64,000 nt of DNA from an uncultured Dokdonia sp. (GTDB lineage Bacteria; Bacteroidota; Bacteroidia; Flavobacteriales; Flavobacteriaceae): assembly GCA_947503305.1 (NCBI GenBank), contig CANNDF010000004.1, positions 62,001 to 126,000 of the forward strand, given 5' to 3'. This document shows positions 62,219 to 64,000 of the stretch, piece after piece (the first letter of the stretch is position 1; the number at the start of each line of letters is the position of its first letter). The notes beneath the pieces were generated by a model. The model was not told the origin of the DNA. It made no database searches and worked only from the letters and a program-made list of their open reading frames with translations. A program made the translations under genes and the position numbers.

Positions 62219-62863
62219 ATGAATTTTGAAAAATGTTTACGATTGCTTTCAAAAATAAGCAATTTGCCATTGCCAGGAAAAGAAGCTCAATTTATGATGG
62301 CTCCTATGGAGCGAGTCAAAGAACTTACAGATATCGATATAGAAAAAATGAATCCCAAACAAGCGGGAGTCATGGCTCTTTTTTACCCTGATCATGAGAA
62401 GGAAGCTCGCCTTATTTTAATGCTTAGAAAAACATATAAAGGAGTGCATTCTAATCAAGTTGGATTTCCAGGAGGTAAAGTAGAAAAGGAAGATATAAAT
62501 CTAGAAGCTACAGCTTTACGGGAAACCGAAGAAGAAATAGGAGTGGAGCGCTCAATGATTACAGTTGTAAAAAAAATGACAAACATTTTTATTCCTCCTA
62601 GTAATTTTAAAGTACAGGCCTTTATAGGATATATGACTCAGACACCTATATTTATTCCACAAGAAGATGAGGTAGAGGCATTGATAGAGGTCAAGCTAAA
62701 TGACTTTCTTTCTGATAATGCAATAATTACAAAAACGATTACAACTTCTTATGCTGTTGATATAGAAGTTCCTGCGTTCGAATTAAATGGGCACGTCGTC
62801 TGGGGTGCTACGGCTATGATGTTGAGCGAACTAAGGGTTCTTTTAGGAGAAGCCCATAAATAG
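62219..62863 (+). CDS. CoA pyrophosphatase, NUDIX family
   Basis: 214 residues. The Nudix box is GFPGGKVEKEDINLEATALRETEEEIGV, preceded by LRKTYKGVHSNQVGFPGG, the sequence typical of CoA-specific Nudix enzymes (NudL-like). It hydrolyses CoA or oxidised CoA to phosphopantetheine and adenosine bisphosphate. The N-terminus MNFEKCLRLLSKISNLPLPGKEAQFMMAPMER fits the flavobacterial family, so the ATG at 62219 is very likely right. Confidence 0.92.
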   Translation: MNFEKCLRLLSKISNLPLPGKEAQFMMAPMERVKELTDIDIEKMNPKQAGVMALFYPDHEKEARLILMLRKTYKGVHSNQVGFPGGKVEKEDINLEATALRETEEEIGVERSMITVVKKMTNIFIPPSNFKVQAFIGYMTQTPIFIPQEDEVEALIEVKLNDFLSDNAIITKTITTSYAVDIEVPAFELNGHVVWGATAMMLSELRVLLGEAHK

Positions 62864-62872
62864 ATGGGTTTT
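62849..62872 (+). terminator. Possible weak terminator overlapping the NUDIX stop codon
   Basis: An 8 bp stem AAGCCCAT/ATGGGTTT (one G-U pair) spans the TAG at 62861 and ends in TTTTG. Confidence 0.35.
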
Positions 62873-62873
62873 G

Positions 62874-62881
62874 TATATTTG
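62874..62881 (+). promoter_or_regulatory. -10 box of the acyltransferase gene
   Basis: TATATTTG, a full match to TAnnTTTG, 64 bp before the ATG. No clear -33 element. Confidence 0.45.
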
Positions 62882-62945
62882 TCATTCGCTTTTATACTAA
62901 CAGCTTATCTAGCTGAAACAAAAAGCACTCAACTTAAATGTTTAT

Positions 62946-63749
62946 ATGGGTTTATTTAAAACCAATCCTTTTGGTCATATTTTATTTTTAAAGCGTTGGC
63001 TTATTCGATTTGCTGGAGCAATGACCCATCGTCGTTATAGAGGATTTAATGAACTTCAAATTGAAGGTTCAGAACTTCTTAAAAACCTTCCAGATACAGG
63101 AGTTCTTTTTGTATCAAACCATCAGACCTATTTTGCAGATGTAGTGGCCATGTTTCATGTATTTAATGCTAGTTTAAGTGGACGTGAAGATTCTATAAAA
63201 AACATAGGATATTTATGGAAACCTAAATTGAATATGTATTATGTTGCCGCAGGAGAAACAATGAAAAGTGGATTACTCCCACGTATACTTGCCTATGCAG
63301 GAGCTATTACTGTAAGTAGAACCTGGCGAGAAAAAGGAAAAGAAATAGAAAGGCAGGTTAATTTTCAAGATACAGAAAATATAGGTGTTGCCTTAAATGA
63401 TGGATGGGTAATTACATTTCCTCAAGGAACTACTAAGCCCTGGAAACCTATCCGAAAAGGAACTGCACATATTATCAAGCAATATAAACCTATTGTTGTT
63501 CCTATAGTCATCGATGGCTTCAGACGTAGTTTTGATAAAAAAGGGCTACGTATAAAAAAACGAGGTATTCTTCAATCTTTTGAAGTTAAAGAACCATTGA
63601 ATATTGATTATGAAAATGATACAGTAGAAAAAATTGTAGAACAATTAGAATATGCTATTGAGCAACATCCATCCTTTCTAAAAGTAATTCCTCAGGAAGA
63701 AATTGAAAAAGAAGAAGAACTTAATAGAACACGTCAATGGGAATATTAG
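62946..63749 (+). CDS. 1-acyl-sn-glycerol-3-phosphate acyltransferase family protein
   Basis: 267 residues. It has the acyltransferase block I as VSNHQTYFADV (NHxxxxD, Gln-Thr instead of the common Gln-Ser) and block III as TFPQGTTKPWKPIRKGTAHI, where FPQGT replaces the usual FPEGT. It probably acylates lysophosphatidic acid or a related lipid at the membrane. The Glu-to-Gln change in block III is seen here and its effect is unknown. Confidence 0.88.
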   Translation: MGLFKTNPFGHILFLKRWLIRFAGAMTHRRYRGFNELQIEGSELLKNLPDTGVLFVSNHQTYFADVVAMFHVFNASLSGREDSIKNIGYLWKPKLNMYYVAAGETMKSGLLPRILAYAGAITVSRTWREKGKEIERQVNFQDTENIGVALNDGWVITFPQGTTKPWKPIRKGTAHIIKQYKPIVVPIVIDGFRRSFDKKGLRIKKRGILQSFEVKEPLNIDYENDTVEKIVEQLEYAIEQHPSFLKVIPQEEIEKEEELNRTRQWEY

Positions 63750-63758
63750 TCATATATT

Positions 63759-63968
63759 CTATTGAACAGCTGGATTAAAAAGTTCTCTATAATGTGCATT
63801 TACCCATACGAGTCCTTTGAAATATCCAAAATCTAATAATCTGGTACTAAAGGAAATTTCTATGGAGGTTTGATTCATAATTGGAGAAGGTGTTTGAGTG
63901 CATACGACAGTAGGTGCTTGATTCAAAAAATTATGAAATTCTAGTTTCTGATTAATTTCAAACACCAT
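63759..63968 (-). CDS. Hypothetical protein, 69 aa
   Basis: Convergent with the acyltransferase gene. It starts at an ATG at 63968 (MVFEINQKLEFHNFLNQAP) and reads as a plausible soluble beta-rich protein (TSIEISFSTRLLDFGYFKGLVWVN) ending in HYRELFNPAVQ. I recognise no family. It is close to the window edge, so its context and any upstream part cannot be judged. Confidence 0.5.
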   Translation of the reverse strand: MVFEINQKLEFHNFLNQAPTVVCTQTPSPIMNQTSIEISFSTRLLDFGYFKGLVWVNAHYRELFNPAVQ

Positions 63969-64000
63969 AAATATCCTGAATAGGAACTCAACCTTGAAGT

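Overview
The window is chromosomal DNA from a member of the Bacteroidota, almost certainly a marine Flavobacteriaceae. The evidence is the low GC content, C-terminal type IX secretion (T9SS) sorting domains of the YPNP type, leaders ending in AQ or a lipobox, start sites without Shine-Dalgarno sequences, and promoters of the TTTG / TAnnTTTG type. I see no phage, insertion sequence, CRISPR array or rRNA. There is one tRNA (Arg, anticodon ACG).

Layout. 1-5100: a large secreted M36 metalloprotease. 5.1-10.9 kb: a Crp/Fnr regulator, a DinB-fold protein, a TPR histidine kinase with a LytTR response regulator, two orphan small proteins, and a LytTR gene that looks frameshifted. 10.9-17.9 kb: an RND efflux operon (SDR, TolC-like, adaptor, pump) behind a TetR gene, with matching dyads upstream of both transcription units. 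18-22 kb: a second SDR with a possible 48-residue Cys-rich ORF behind it, an exported double alpha/beta-barrel protein, and a TPR-LytTR one-component regulator; a 16-base motif recurs upstream of the last two genes. 22.4-25.9 kb: tRNA-Arg, apt, fumarylacetoacetase, glyA.

25.9-31.4 kb is the most unusual region. It holds a trypsin-fold protease, an unknown beta-rich protein, a sensor kinase, a NarL-type regulator, an orphan LuxR-type HTH protein and an exported protein, all on the minus strand. Three promoters in this block carry the same 7-2-7 palindrome (TACCC-N6-GGGTA), each exactly 23 bp upstream of a -10-like box. This predicts a self-contained regulon.

31.4-37.6 kb is mostly housekeeping: a MazG-like protein, an OmpH chaperone, an SRPBCC protein, an ECF sigma factor with a membrane partner, purB and a Kelch lipoprotein. 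37.6-45.4 kb is the Bacteroidota MoxR/DUF58/DUF4350/DUF4129/SpoIIM cluster with divergent RDD and TRIC-type genes. 45.4-46 kb is non-coding, with strong hairpins and the remains of a secreted protein gene that has not been annotated. 46-53.4 kb: a CoA-binding protein, a sodium symporter, a DUF3810 protein and two exported amidohydrolases. 53.4-59.3 kb: a tandem duplication of a T9SS adhesin-like gene plus a lipoprotein gene, with a 578 bp near-identical tract and one lipoprotein copy decayed. 59.4-64 kb: an rRNA methyltransferase, an M48 protease, a cyclophilin lipoprotein, a CoA pyrophosphatase, an acyltransferase and a small unknown protein.

Across the whole window the 14-base palindrome GCTTTCGCGAAAGC occurs seven times, always inside genes and in two reading frames.
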